A DNA stretch of 64,000 nucleotides. Source: DAOPYU01 sp942493245 (GTDB taxonomy: Bacteria; Sumerlaeota; Sumerlaeia; UBA8349). The stretch lies in the NCBI GenBank assembly GCA_942493245.1, contig OW818685.1, positions 1,302,001-1,366,000 of the forward strand, given 5' to 3'. The notes under the pieces were generated by a model. The model worked only from the letters and a program-made list of their open reading frames with translations, did no database searches and had not been told where the DNA came from. How positions within the stretch are numbered: the first letter of the stretch is position 1; each line of letters starts with the position of its first letter. A program made the position numbers and the translations under genes. Of this stretch, positions 39,356 to 49,300 are shown piece after piece.

Positions 39356-40743
39356 TTGGCAATCTCCCCGCTTCCGAAGGTGTCGGCCCAGTGCGAAGGA
39401 TCGGGTGGGGTACCTGGATCGCTGATCGTATAGGGATGGGCAAAACGCGCCTCGTGGTACAGACGTTTGACGAAAATGCGATACGACAGATTCCCCACGA
39501 AATTGACCGCCGCCGTCAGGTTCAGGCCAGCCACTCGTTTCCAGATGTGCCGGAAGCCAAACGTTTCGCGGTAGGCCCATTTGAACCCCGCATACAATTC
39601 CCCGGGACTCATCTTCATGGGTTGGATCACCACGTGCATCGTGTCGTAGTCTTCCCAGTTGTAGCTCAGAATTCGTCCCTCAGCCTCCAGACGCTTGAAA
39701 AGGGCTGTCCCGGGAAAAGGCGTATAGATCGAATAACGCGGGATATCCACCTTGAGGTCAATTGCCTGTTGGACCGTTTCGGCAAACACCGACGGCTCAT
39801 CGTCGTCCATCCCGAAGACAAAGCACCCCTGGATGGTGATCCCATACTCATGGAGCGCGTCAATGACGGAGCGGTATTCCCGGGCGTTGTTGAAACCCTT
39901 GTAGATGTCGCGCAGATTGCACTGGTTGAGCGACTCGAACCCAAGCAACAGGTACTGACACCCGCTCTGGCGCAGCAGTTCAAGCAGGTCCGGATGATGC
40001 GCGATATCCACAGTGGCCAGACCGCCCCATTTTTTTCGAAGCGGGATGAGCGCCGTCAACAGTTCCCGCGAGTAGTCGAGGTCATCGAGCAGACTCACGT
40101 CGTTGAAGGCTACCAACCGTCCCCGGATACTCTTGACATCGGCCACGACATCGGCCACGGGGCGCTTGAAATAACGGGGCCAGACAACGGGGACTGTACA
40201 AAAATCGCAGGCCCGGCGGCATCCCCGTGTGGCATGGACGGTGTCGGGCATCATGTAACCGCTTCTCCGCTGGAGATCGCGCCGGGGCGTGGGGACACCG
40301 GTCAACCAGTCCCCCTCCGGGATTTCGTCCCGATAAACCCGGGCCATCCGCCCCTGACGGAAATCCGCCACCAGACGCGGCCAGACACGCTCGGCCATTC
40401 CAATCACCACGCTGTCGGCGTGCTCCATCGCCTCGCCGGGCAGGATCGAAACATGAATCCCACCCAAGACGACGGGGATTCCCCTTCGTCGGAAATGATC
40501 GGCAATCTGGTAAGCCCGTACGGCATTCCCGGTGATCACACTGATCCCCACCAGATCCGCATTTTCTTCCAGAGGAATCGTGTCCACACTCCCATCCACC
40601 AGTTTCCATTCGATATCCCGTTCCAGGGGCAGCAGAGCCGCCAGGGTGGTCAGCGACAGCGGCGCCTCGCGCATCGAGCGCAGATGGGGACCGATTTTCA
40701 ACTTGTGCATATGCGCATCGGGCATCAGGAGCAGGATTTTCAT
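39352..40743 (-). CDS. B12-binding-domain radical SAM enzyme, first gene of the operon
   Basis: 463 aa from the ATG at 40743 (weak AGAGA site upstream). The frame continues open to 40890, but that extension does not resemble the family. Cobalamin-binding-like N-terminus (IPVVLGGIHVSILPGEAMEH, ADSVVIGMAERVW), then Cys175-X3-Cys179-X2-Cys182 (TRGCRRACDFC). The C-terminal region contains YTPFPGTALFKRLEAEGRIL, shared in form with the other two paralogues, but it is the most divergent of the three. It is the apparent leader of the 28792-40743 operon; I found no clear promoter in the 300 bp upstream. Confidence 0.88.
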   Translation of the reverse strand: MKILLLMPDAHMHKLKIGPHLRSMREAPLSLTTLAALLPLERDIEWKLVDGSVDTIPLEENADLVGISVITGNAVRAYQIADHFRRRGIPVVLGGIHVSILPGEAMEHADSVVIGMAERVWPRLVADFRQGRMARVYRDEIPEGDWLTGVPTPRRDLQRRSGYMMPDTVHATRGCRRACDFCTVPVVWPRYFKRPVADVVADVKSIRGRLVAFNDVSLLDDLDYSRELLTALIPLRKKWGGLATVDIAHHPDLLELLRQSGCQYLLLGFESLNQCNLRDIYKGFNNAREYRSVIDALHEYGITIQGCFVFGMDDDEPSVFAETVQQAIDLKVDIPRYSIYTPFPGTALFKRLEAEGRILSYNWEDYDTMHVVIQPMKMSPGELYAGFKWAYRETFGFRHIWKRVAGLNLTAAVNFVGNLSYRIFVKRLYHEARFAHPYTISDPGTPPDPSHWADTFGSGEIAN

Positions 40744-41042
40744 GCTATAGTCTCTTTCTATACAAAACTCCACGAGGGTTCTTATTTGGGCTTCGAATTC
40801 AACCCGGAAGTGAACTTTCCAGATATTGAGCAAGGGCCTGTTGTTTGTGATAGACTCCTCTTGCTCAAACCTTGGAAAGGAGAGTTGCACTGCGCTCGAT
40901 GATCTCCGTCTCGAACGGCATTGTGTGCAGTTTTTGGATCTTCAGCCGCACTTCATCCGACTGAGTCTGCAACCGACGCAAATAATGCCCGGCTCGTCGG
41001 TCTTGGCGTCCCTCCGTACACCTTCGTCTGCGCTGTCTTGTT

Positions 41043-41643
41043 CTTGCCCGTACCGGTGTCCATCACCAGTAGGATGCGGTTCTCGCCCCGGGCAATGGCG
41101 TCAACGGTACTGTTGATGGCGGCGATTTGGTAGTAGGTGGGACTTTTGCCTGATCCATCGTCGAAATAGTCCTGCGTGGCGACGGCTTCCTGGTCGGCGG
41201 TATAACCCTTCGCCTTGCGGTACCGCCCAGAGTTCCTCGGGCGAGGGGAACTGATCGCGCGGGATTTCGCGCGTGACAGTGGCGCTGGCACCCGTGCGGT
41301 CGTGTTCCAGGAAAGCGTCGCCGTTGGAACTGTAGGCGAAGGGGATGTCGAGAATCTTGGCATATTCGAGCGCCTGCTGCATGCCACTGCCAACCGAGTG
41401 ATTGTTATCTTTGGCTTCGATGACGGCAATGGGGAGGTTCGGCTTGAAGAAGAGAAGATAATCGGCTTTCTTGGCTTCACCACGTTTGACCGTCTTGCCT
41501 CGAACGATGACCCGGCCATTCGTGAAGTAGACTTCCTCACGGATTTGGGTCATCACATCCCATTTGTCGCCGTTCGTGCCGATCAGCGTGGGTGTGATAA
41601 ACTTCGTGCGGATGTCTGCTTCCGTGAGGGCTTTTTTGTCCAT
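41043..41643 (-). pseudogene. Remnant of type I restriction enzyme R subunit (HsdR-like)
   Basis: The first frame (from 41643, MDKKALTEADIRTKFITPTL) holds the N-terminal nuclease domain with the PD-(D/E)XK-like core ADYLLFFKPNLPIAVIEAK. At about 41219 the frame changes (a one-base insertion or two-base deletion in GCGGTACCGC). Homology then continues as YRKAKGYTADQEAVATQDYF, YYQIAAINSTVDAIARGENR and LLVMDTGTGKNK. It stops at the helicase Walker A, where family members read MATGTGKTYTA; the remaining two-thirds of the gene is missing. No methylase or specificity gene is nearby. Non-functional. Confidence 0.82.
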
Positions 41644-42080
41644 CTTCCCAGCGGCTCTCTGTGTCTATTTTCAACTTACCGACCTGCGCCAAAGCGTAGC
41701 GTATCAGACTCCTTCGGTCAACCGTGAACGACTGGATAGCGTGATTGTCCGTGCGTAAGGATTGGCTGGGATTGGGATTCTGTTCCTTTGTGATCTGGTA
41801 CACATACACCCGGGTGGCAAAGAGATGGGGTGTTCGTTGCCGGGCACGGAAAGCAGATGCCGATACAATTAAGGGGATGACCTTTGAGAGGAAACGGGGT
41901 TCAGGGAAATTTATGAGTGCAACTGGAAGGTTGGGAATACCTTTTCTGGATTGACTATGAGCCAGGAAGCCAGAAAATAGTATCCCCCACCGTGCTTACC
42001 ATATACTTACCGGCGGTATTGAGGCTTCCGTATTCTGCGAAAGGCTCGTCTTACATCTCTAATTTTTTCAGCGTCTCACA
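41644..42080. other. Intergenic region, no gene seen
   Basis: About 440 bp between the HsdR remnant and the tRNA-Thr gene. Short open frames exist but none has a ribosome-binding site or a recognisable product. It probably contains further decayed material from the same lost island. No repeats or hairpins noticed. Confidence 0.4.
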
Positions 42081-42156
42081 TGGAGCTGGTGATGGGACTC
42101 GAACCCGCAACATCCTGATTACAAATCAGGTGCTCTGCCAATTGAGCTACACCAGC
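42081..42156 (-). tRNA. tRNA-Thr (anticodon TGT)
   Basis: Cloverleaf read on the minus strand: acceptor GCTGGTG/CACCAGC, D arm GCTC/GAGC, anticodon stem CCTGA/TCAGG with loop TTTGTAA (anticodon TGT), 5-nt variable loop, T loop TTCGAGT, and an encoded CCA end after discriminator T. The T stem (GCGGG/CCCAT) carries one C-A mismatch and one G-T pair. Confidence 0.95.
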
Positions 42157-42525
42157 GTCTGAGGGGGGGAAGAAACGGAACGGATGTGTCCATTCGGACT
42201 CTTTGCCGGTTTTTCCCTTTTCAAAATTGTTGGTCGAGCAGGCGCTCGGCCAACACGCTCTCTGTGTAGCGTTTCCGGGGGGATTCTGTCAAGTCCCATT
42301 TCCGATTCTGGCCATTTCGGTTTTCCCGGATTTCGATGTGAAACGGGAGCGTTTCAAGGAATTCGCTTGAGTTCCCGGCAGTATCTCGACACAATTCCAT
42401 CGGCTTTTTCGGGCTTGGGTCTGGAACGCTTCGGCGGTCTTGTGGGTTTCCGACAGAACGGTTCGGCTTCCCAATCGGAAGAGGGATGGTTCCACCATAT
42501 TTCGGCTTGTGGAGATGAGGTTGCG
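42157..42525. other. Intergenic region upstream of the FGGY kinase
   Basis: 369 bp. The kinase frame stays open through it from an ATG at 42184, but the extra 114 codons are not kinase-like and the family start is at 42526. It presumably carries the promoters of both the tRNA-Thr gene (leftwards) and the kinase gene (rightwards). No clear box was identified. Confidence 0.4.
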
Positions 42526-43884
42526 ATGGCTTTCATTCTGGGACTCGACATGGGCACGTCCAAAATTTGCGCGCTGGCGTTGGACGCCGGGTCGGGTGAG
42601 CCGGTTGCCGTTGTCTCCGCCGCCAATCGGGCGGATGTCGGGGAGCTTCCGTTGGGGTGGCGCGAACAGAATCCCGATTCCATTTTCCAGACGGTTTGCG
42701 AGTGTCTGCAAGGGCTTCTGGCTGATCCGTCGGTACGTGGCGCGAAAATCGTCGGGGTGGCTGTGACGGGCCAGATGCACGGGGTGTTGCTGGTCAACCG
42801 CCAGATGGAACCCCTGACGTCGCTCATCACCTGGCAGGACCAGCGGGTGGCTGGGCCGGTTCTCGATTCCGCCCGCGAGGCGCTGGGACCACAGGCGTTT
42901 GCCCGGCACGGATGCCACCTTCACACCGGCTATGGCGCCGCGACGCTGAAGTGGTTGCTTGCGCAGGGAAGGTTTCCAGAGGGCGCCTGTGCGCTCAGTC
43001 TGGCGGACTACCTCGTAGCGCGTCTCACGGGCGTTCGGTCCACCGAGCCGACCCACGCCGCCTCGTGGGGCATTCTGGATCTCCAGCGGGCCGATTGGGA
43101 CACCGAAGCCCTTGCATCGCTGGGGATTCCCCCTGAAATCCTCCCGCCGGTCGTGCCCAGCGCCCAACCGGTGGGCATTTTGCTTCCCGATGTGGCCAAA
43201 GCATTAGGGCTTCCGGAAGGTGTTATGGTTTGCGCCCCGGTGGGGGACAATCAGGCCAGCGTCATCGCCGCAGCCGGTCTGGAACTCGATGCCCTCGTGA
43301 TTAACCTGGGAACCGGCGGGCAGATTTCCGTTCCGAGCCGGGAGTGCGTCTGCGCGCCGGGTCTGGAAACGCGCCCGATGCCGTTCGGCACGTGGTTGAC
43401 CGTGGGTGCCAGTCTGTGTGGCGGGTGGGCGTACGCCTATCTGTGCGATTTTTTCCAGGCGGTGGCGCAGGAGATAACGGGTCAGGCGGTTTCGCGCGAG
43501 CAGGCCTTCGCGCGTCTCAACGCCCTGGCGGCGACTGCGCCAGCGGGGTGCGAGGGGTTGCGCGCCGACACGCGTTTTTCTGGTACGCGCAACGAGCCGT
43601 CTTTGCGCGGAAGTTTTCAAAATCTGGATTCGACCAATTTCACCCCCGTGAATCTGGCGCGGGCGGTTCTGGAGGGCATGGTGCGGGAACTGGCCGATCT
43701 GGGGCGCCTGGCGGGTCTTGGGAATGCATCTCGGGTGGTGGCCAGCGGGAATGCCGTCCGCAAGAACCCGATTCTGAAAGCCATTCTGGAGGAAACATTC
43801 CAGATGCCCTGTTCTCTGGCCCAATATTCGGAAGAGGCGGCCCTGGGCGCCGCTCTCTGCGCGCGTCGTTCTTTGGGATTCTGA
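42526..43884 (+). CDS. FGGY-family carbohydrate kinase, sedoheptulokinase/xylulokinase-like
   Basis: 452 aa. Start chosen at ATG 42526 (GGAGATGAGG upstream), which opens directly on the N-terminal phosphate loop ILGLDMGTSKICALALD. Family features: VTGQMHGVLL, the substrate-region ITWQDQR, NLGTGGQISV (ATPase-fold phosphate-2 site) and a C-terminal adenosine motif RVVASGNAVRKNPILKAIL. The TGQMHGV and SGNAVRKN motifs resemble sedoheptulokinase more than typical xylulokinase, and the protein is shorter than usual xylulokinases (about 490 aa). The xylose isomerase gene is about 10 kb away, so a pentose role remains possible. Confidence 0.82.
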   Translation: MAFILGLDMGTSKICALALDAGSGEPVAVVSAANRADVGELPLGWREQNPDSIFQTVCECLQGLLADPSVRGAKIVGVAVTGQMHGVLLVNRQMEPLTSLITWQDQRVAGPVLDSAREALGPQAFARHGCHLHTGYGAATLKWLLAQGRFPEGACALSLADYLVARLTGVRSTEPTHAASWGILDLQRADWDTEALASLGIPPEILPPVVPSAQPVGILLPDVAKALGLPEGVMVCAPVGDNQASVIAAAGLELDALVINLGTGGQISVPSRECVCAPGLETRPMPFGTWLTVGASLCGGWAYAYLCDFFQAVAQEITGQAVSREQAFARLNALAATAPAGCEGLRADTRFSGTRNEPSLRGSFQNLDSTNFTPVNLARAVLEGMVRELADLGRLAGLGNASRVVASGNAVRKNPILKAILEETFQMPCSLAQYSEEAALGAALCARRSLGF

Positions 43885-44171
43885 AAAGATTGGGAATAGG
43901 ATGGTTCCGGGGAGATTTCGCCTTGCGATGCAAATCCCAAGGTAGAATGAATGGGTGGAAGAATCCTGAAAAGTTTTCAACAAGTATCCATTGCTAATTC
44001 CCGGATGGCTTGGTATCTTATTCCGTTTCGTACCCGCTGGAGAGACTGCGGGTGTACCCGGAAAGGAACAGAAGCGCGTTGCCTCACCTGATGAAGGACT
44101 TTTCAAGATGTTTCGCAACCCTTTCCTTTCCAATCTTCTATGATGGTTTTCTCGAAAGGATTTGGGGCTAG

Positions 44172-46052
44172 ATGCCGACGGTGGATAAGATTCGCAACCT
44201 CGCGATCATCGCGCACATTGATCATGGCAAGACGACACTGATTGATTCGATTTTCCGGTGTGCCCGGGTGTTCCGCGAGAACGCGCGGGTGGCCGAGCGC
44301 ATGATGGACAACAACGAACTCGAACGCGAGCGCGGCATCACGATTCGTTCCAAACACTGCTCGTTCCACTGGGGCGATTACCTCATCAACATCATTGATA
44401 CGCCTGGACATGCGGACTTCTCGGGTGAAGTCGAGCGCGTGCTTTCAATGGTGGATTCGGTCCTGCTCCTGGTAGACGCGAACGAAGGACCGATGCCGCA
44501 GACGCGCTACGTCCTCCAATTGGCCCTGCGCCTCGGGCTTCGGCCGATCGTGGTTGTGAACAAGGTGGACCGCCCCCAGGCCCGGCCCAGTGATGCGCTC
44601 GAAAAAACCTTCGACTTGTTCTGGGAATTGGGCGCGACTGAGGAACAGGCCGACTTTCCCGTTCTCTACGGTTCGGGGCTTGCCGGGTGGCTTACGGCCG
44701 ACTCCGATTGTGAACCGGTCGAGGGCATGGAAGATCTCTTCAAGACCATCATCGAGCATGTTCCCGCGCCCAATTGTAATCAGGACGGTCCTTTCCAGAT
44801 GCAGATCAGTACGCTGGCCTGGAGCGAATATGTCGGGCAGATCGGGTGTGGACGGGTTCTTCAGGGCCGTTTGAGAGAAGGCGACGGTTTCACGCGTATC
44901 GCGACCCGCTGGCTCGACCCGGCCGACCACAAGGCAGGGTGGGAAGTGATGAGTAAGTCCTCGGAGCGGGCGGACCATCTTTGGGAAACGCGCGGTTTGG
45001 CCCGGGCCGACGTGCAGGAGATTGTGGCGGGCGACATTGTCTGGATCGCCGGACCGCGCGAGATTCAGATTGGGGACACTTTCTGTGAGCCCAGCCTGCA
45101 GGACGCGCCCTTGCCCCCCCTTGAGATCGAAGAACCGACCGTGTCCTTGTCTTTCATTGTGAATCAAGGGCCTTTCGCGGGTCAGGAAGGAAAAGCCGCC
45201 ACGTTGCGTCAGATCAAAGACCGTCTGGAGAAGGAATTGCACGTCAACGTGGCGTTGCGCGTCGAGGATGTGGGCCGCTCGGACGGAGTGAAAGTCTCCG
45301 GACGTGGCGAATTGCATCTGTCCATCCTCATCGAGGAAATGCGCCGTGAAGGATTCGAGCTGTGTGTCTCGAGACCGGAAGCCATATTGCGGCGCGATGC
45401 CGATGGGGAGTTGCTCGAGCCGATCGAACAACTCGTGATCGAGGTTCCGGAAGAATATCAGGGGATCGTGATCGAGAAACTGGCCAAGCGTAAAGCGGAC
45501 TTTTTGAATATGGAAAACACCGGCACGGGAATTGTCCGGTTGTTGTTCGATATCCCCACGCGCGGCCTGATCGGCTACCGCAACGACTTCCTGACCGACA
45601 CGCGCGGTTTGGGTATTCTCGCCTCGCGCTTCTCCTGTTATGGCTCGTGGCGCGGCGCGATTGCGCTGCGCAACCGCGGAGCGGTTGTTTCCAACGAAAC
45701 GGGTAATGCCACCGGGTATCAGATCGAGAGTCTGCAGGAACGTTCCACGCTCTTCATCGAACCGATGGAAAAGGTGTATGCCGGCCAGATCGTGGGCGAG
45801 AACTCGCGTCCCGAGGATCTGCCCTGCAATCCGACCAAAAAGAAGGCGCTCACCAACCACCGTTCGTCGAGCAAGGACCACACAGTGGCCCTGAACGTGC
45901 CGCGCACGTTCTCGCTCGAACAGGCGCTCGAATGGATCGGTCCGGATGAACTGGTGGAAGTGACGCCCAAATCCATCCGCATGCGCAAAGCCACCCTGTG
46001 TCCCGACCAACGCAAAAAGGAACAGCGGAGCCAGATGGCGATGGTGGTATAG
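44172..46052 (+). CDS. typA: TypA/BipA ribosome-associated translational GTPase
   Basis: 626 aa, near normal length. G1 IIAHIDHGKTTLID (about residues 12-25), switch region ERERGITIRSKHCSF, G3 DTPGHADFSGEVERV, G4 VVNKVDRP. The EF-G-like domain III/V region GRGELHLSILIEEMRREGFE and the BipA-specific C-terminal block RGLIGYRNDFLTDTRG follow. TypA acts on 50S assembly and stress adaptation. A good intrinsic terminator at 46088 ends its transcript. Confidence 0.97.
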   Translation: MPTVDKIRNLAIIAHIDHGKTTLIDSIFRCARVFRENARVAERMMDNNELERERGITIRSKHCSFHWGDYLINIIDTPGHADFSGEVERVLSMVDSVLLLVDANEGPMPQTRYVLQLALRLGLRPIVVVNKVDRPQARPSDALEKTFDLFWELGATEEQADFPVLYGSGLAGWLTADSDCEPVEGMEDLFKTIIEHVPAPNCNQDGPFQMQISTLAWSEYVGQIGCGRVLQGRLREGDGFTRIATRWLDPADHKAGWEVMSKSSERADHLWETRGLARADVQEIVAGDIVWIAGPREIQIGDTFCEPSLQDAPLPPLEIEEPTVSLSFIVNQGPFAGQEGKAATLRQIKDRLEKELHVNVALRVEDVGRSDGVKVSGRGELHLSILIEEMRREGFELCVSRPEAILRRDADGELLEPIEQLVIEVPEEYQGIVIEKLAKRKADFLNMENTGTGIVRLLFDIPTRGLIGYRNDFLTDTRGLGILASRFSCYGSWRGAIALRNRGAVVSNETGNATGYQIESLQERSTLFIEPMEKVYAGQIVGENSRPEDLPCNPTKKKALTNHRSSSKDHTVALNVPRTFSLEQALEWIGPDELVEVTPKSIRMRKATLCPDQRKKEQRSQMAMVV

Positions 46053-46087
46053 CGTCTCCGAAAGACCGTATATTGGGAAAGTTTCAG

Positions 46088-46131
46088 GCCGGTTCCGGTT
46101 CGAAGTTTGAACGGGAACCGGCTCTTTTTTT
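46088..46131 (+). terminator. Intrinsic terminator after typA
   Basis: Perfect 9-bp stem GCCGGTTCC / GGAACCGGC (46088-46096 and 46114-46122), 17-nt loop that can partly pair further, followed directly by TCTTTTTTT (46123-46131). Lies 35 bp after the typA stop. Confidence 0.85.
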
Positions 46132-46330
46132 GAAAACAAAGACTCTCTGTTCACAAAAAGTCGGGCGGTTTCAAGGTTGACCATCGGGGGAGAACCCCTT
46201 ACCATAGAATGTGTTTTTTCCTGTGGCGTTGGGGGGCTGTGGAGTTTTCCTGCGCTGTACAGAGTGCCGGAAAGGGAAGTCTTGGATGTTCGACACTGAA
46301 GGCCGTGGGGGCCGGTGGGGCGGAAGAAGG

Positions 46331-49300
46331 ATGAAACGGATGTTGTGGGATCTGGGAAAGAGCCGTTTGGGTGGAAACGTGTTACGTCGGCGTTATTCTG
46401 AACAGAAGAAGAACGCCTTGCGTTCCAGAAACGGCTTCCTCCGCTCATTTTTCTGTAGAACGGCCCTGATCGCGGGGCTTTTCCTGGGAATCACCTCTTT
46501 TGTTTTCTCCGAATCGCAAAAAGGACCGGAAGAAAAAACGCTCCACGACACTTGGCCCGCTTGGCGGAACGATTCATCCCATACCGCCGTCACTTCCGCA
46601 ACCCTGACTCCGCCGTTGTGGCGCTCCTGGACGTTCAAACCGAAGGCGGGACCGCGCCCCACGGGGACGGTTTCGAAAGAGGAACCATCTGCCATCCCGG
46701 ACGATCTGACGTTTCAGGTGGTTTCCGGCGAAGGACTGGTCTTCTTCGGTTCCTCGTCCGAGGACAGTGTCTATGCGCTCGACCTCGAAACCCGACAGGT
46801 GCGCTGGGTTTTCTCGACGGAAGGGCCGGTTCGGTTTGCCCCCTTCTATGACAGGGAAAAACTCTTCCTGGGTTCGGATGACGGAACCGTCTATTGTCTG
46901 AAAGCCGCGACCGGGCGACTGCTCTGGAAACACCGGGCCGGGCCCAGTTCCGAGCGGCTCCTGGGGAACGGACGTCTGATTTCGGTCTGGCCGGTGCGCG
47001 CGGGTGTACTGGTTCACGACGACGCGGTGTATTTCGCCGCCGGGGTGTTTTCATACGAGGGACTTTACGTCGGCGCGTTGCGCGCCTCGGATGGCCAGGT
47101 GGTCTGGCAGAAAGACTCGATTGACGATCGAATCGCCGAGACGGAGCAGGGAAATGTTTCGTTTCACGGGTACCTGACTGTTTCCGGTACGAATCTGCTC
47201 GTGCCGGTGGGACGGGAGAAGTGCCTCTCGTTTGACCTCAAAACCGGTGCCTCCCCGAAAGTCGAAAAGAAGGAAACGAAGCGGCCCGCAAAACCGGTAG
47301 TCGCCGACGATTCGGAAGCGCCGCCGCCCATCGTTTCTTTGGAAAATGTCCCACAGAGAGAGTCAATCGGTCTGAACGAAACTCCTCAACTGCAGAAGAC
47401 GGCTTCAGAACCGGGAAAATCGGAAGAAGTGACAGGAACAGAGCTCGCGGAAGGGTGGCTGATGGAACTCGACCAGGTCGCAAACGGCGCGATGGTGTAT
47501 CTGTTGACCCCGGATGCGGTCTGTGCCGTTGAAACAACGGCTTACGCGCGCGCATCGGCGCGTGTGGCCGCAATCGCAGAAGAACGGCGCGACGCAGCCC
47601 GTCTGCTCCGTTCACACACAAAGAATGGACGCGACAAGACGCCGGAAGCGCAGCAAGCCGCCCAGCGGTTGGAAAAACTTGACGCTGAAGAAAAGCAACT
47701 CAAACAGGCCACGCTCCGGTGGACCCGCGAGGTCAAGGGGGGACACTGTCTGATGCTGGCGGGTCAGACGCTCTACCTGGGCGGAAACGATCAGGTACAG
47801 GCCCTGGACATCGCGGATGGGAAACCGCTCTGGTCGGGACCGATTGACGCGCCCGCGCGGGGTCTGGCAGTGGCCGACCGACGCCTGGTCGTCAGTACCG
47901 AATCGGGCGCGCTCCACTGTTTCGAGACCGGCGTGGCGGGACAGGAAACTTCCATTTCCGCCGAGGTGGCAGCCCGTTCCATATTGCCCGAAACCATTCT
48001 TCCGCAATCGAACGCCACACGTGCCGCCGCGATTCTTGAAAAGTTGGAGAAGGGACAGGCCGAACGAGGCGGGTGGGCCTTGATTCTGGACTGTGAAGAA
48101 ACGGGATTGATTGAAGAACTCGCCGGGAAAACCCGGTTCCAGTTTGTGGGCCTCACGTCGAGCGCGCGGAAGGCCGCGAGTCTTCGCGAGAATCTGAAAC
48201 GCGCTGGATTGTTGGGAACCCGCGCGGTGGTGGCAGACTGGAATCTCGAGGATCTGCCGGACGCTTTCGCCGATCTGGTCGTCAGTGGCGATCTGGCGTA
48301 TCCGGGGGACGAAGAGTGTACCCCGGAAGCGATCGCCCGGGTGGTCAAACCGTATGGGGGACGGGCGTTTTTCAAGTCGAATTGGAGTCGTGGATTCAAC
48401 GATCTGGCCTGGAACACATCCGATTTCTTCGGCAACCTGGGCGCGACCTCGGAAACAACCGGGACGGCGCATGTTTCCCCTTACAGTCTCGATGCCCTGG
48501 CGACTTACGCGCAGGAACAGGCCGGCGCCGGATGGAAGATTGTTTCGCAGGGCGCCGGAGAACTCGTGGTCTCGCGCGAGGAACCCATCGGCGCGGGGAC
48601 ATGGACCAGTCTGTATGGAAACGCCGAGAACACGGCGTGTTCAAAAGACCCGTGGGTTGATGGCTCATTGGGGGTACTCTGGTTTGGCGGGAGTGAAACA
48701 CCGGATTTACTGGCTTCTCCGGGGCGGCCCATGTCGGCTGTGGCGATGGCGGGACGGATCTTCACTTTGAACGGAGAGAAAATCGTCGCGCAGGATGCCC
48801 ACAATGGAACGCGTCTCTGGGAACGCGAACTCCCCGGCGTTTTGCGGATTCGTGTGGATGTGGACGGGGGGAATCTGAGCCTGACGCGCGACGGATTGTT
48901 TGTGGCCCTTCAGAATCAATGCCTGCGGTTGGACCCTGCGACCGGGAAGACCGTGTCGGAATACCCGGTTTCCGGCGGGAGCGGTTCGCGCCGCTGGGGG
49001 TACCTTCAGGCGCACAGCGGACGGGTGTTTGGAAGTGCGGCCACGCCGCTCTCGTCGAATTTCAGCGCTTTCAGGAAACGCTTCCAGGAACTGGGGCGTT
49101 GGCCCACGCCGCAGGAGGCGGATGGTTTGTTTACGGGTGAGAAGAAAACGCAGTACGAGTCTTTCTACGACCGCTGTGTCGCTCCGAATCTCAACCATCC
49201 CGAGGCCATTTTTGAGGCCATGCGGCGCAATGGGGAATTCTGGCTCTACGAAGAAGGCTTCCCGTCCTGGAACGGTCCCGCCACCCCGGCGGGCGCGTTG

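Noticed and set aside
40744..40890. 49-codon extension of the first B12-radical SAM protein
   Set aside because: Upstream residues are not conserved in the family; MKILLLMPDAH is a typical start.
39292..40902. 536-codon plus-strand frame opposite the first B12-radical SAM gene and the methyltransferase
   Set aside because: The minus-strand genes have intact motifs; the plus frame is a shadow.
42081..42156. tRNA-Thr T-stem mismatch as a sign of a pseudogene
   Set aside because: One C-A mismatch is tolerated; all other arms and the encoded CCA are intact.
42184..42525. N-terminal extension of the FGGY kinase
   Set aside because: The family start with the phosphate loop is at 42526 with a good ribosome-binding site; the extension has no domain.
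44445..46448. 667-codon antisense frame opposite typA
   Set aside because: typA is full-length and conserved; the antisense translation is compositionally biased and unlike any family.
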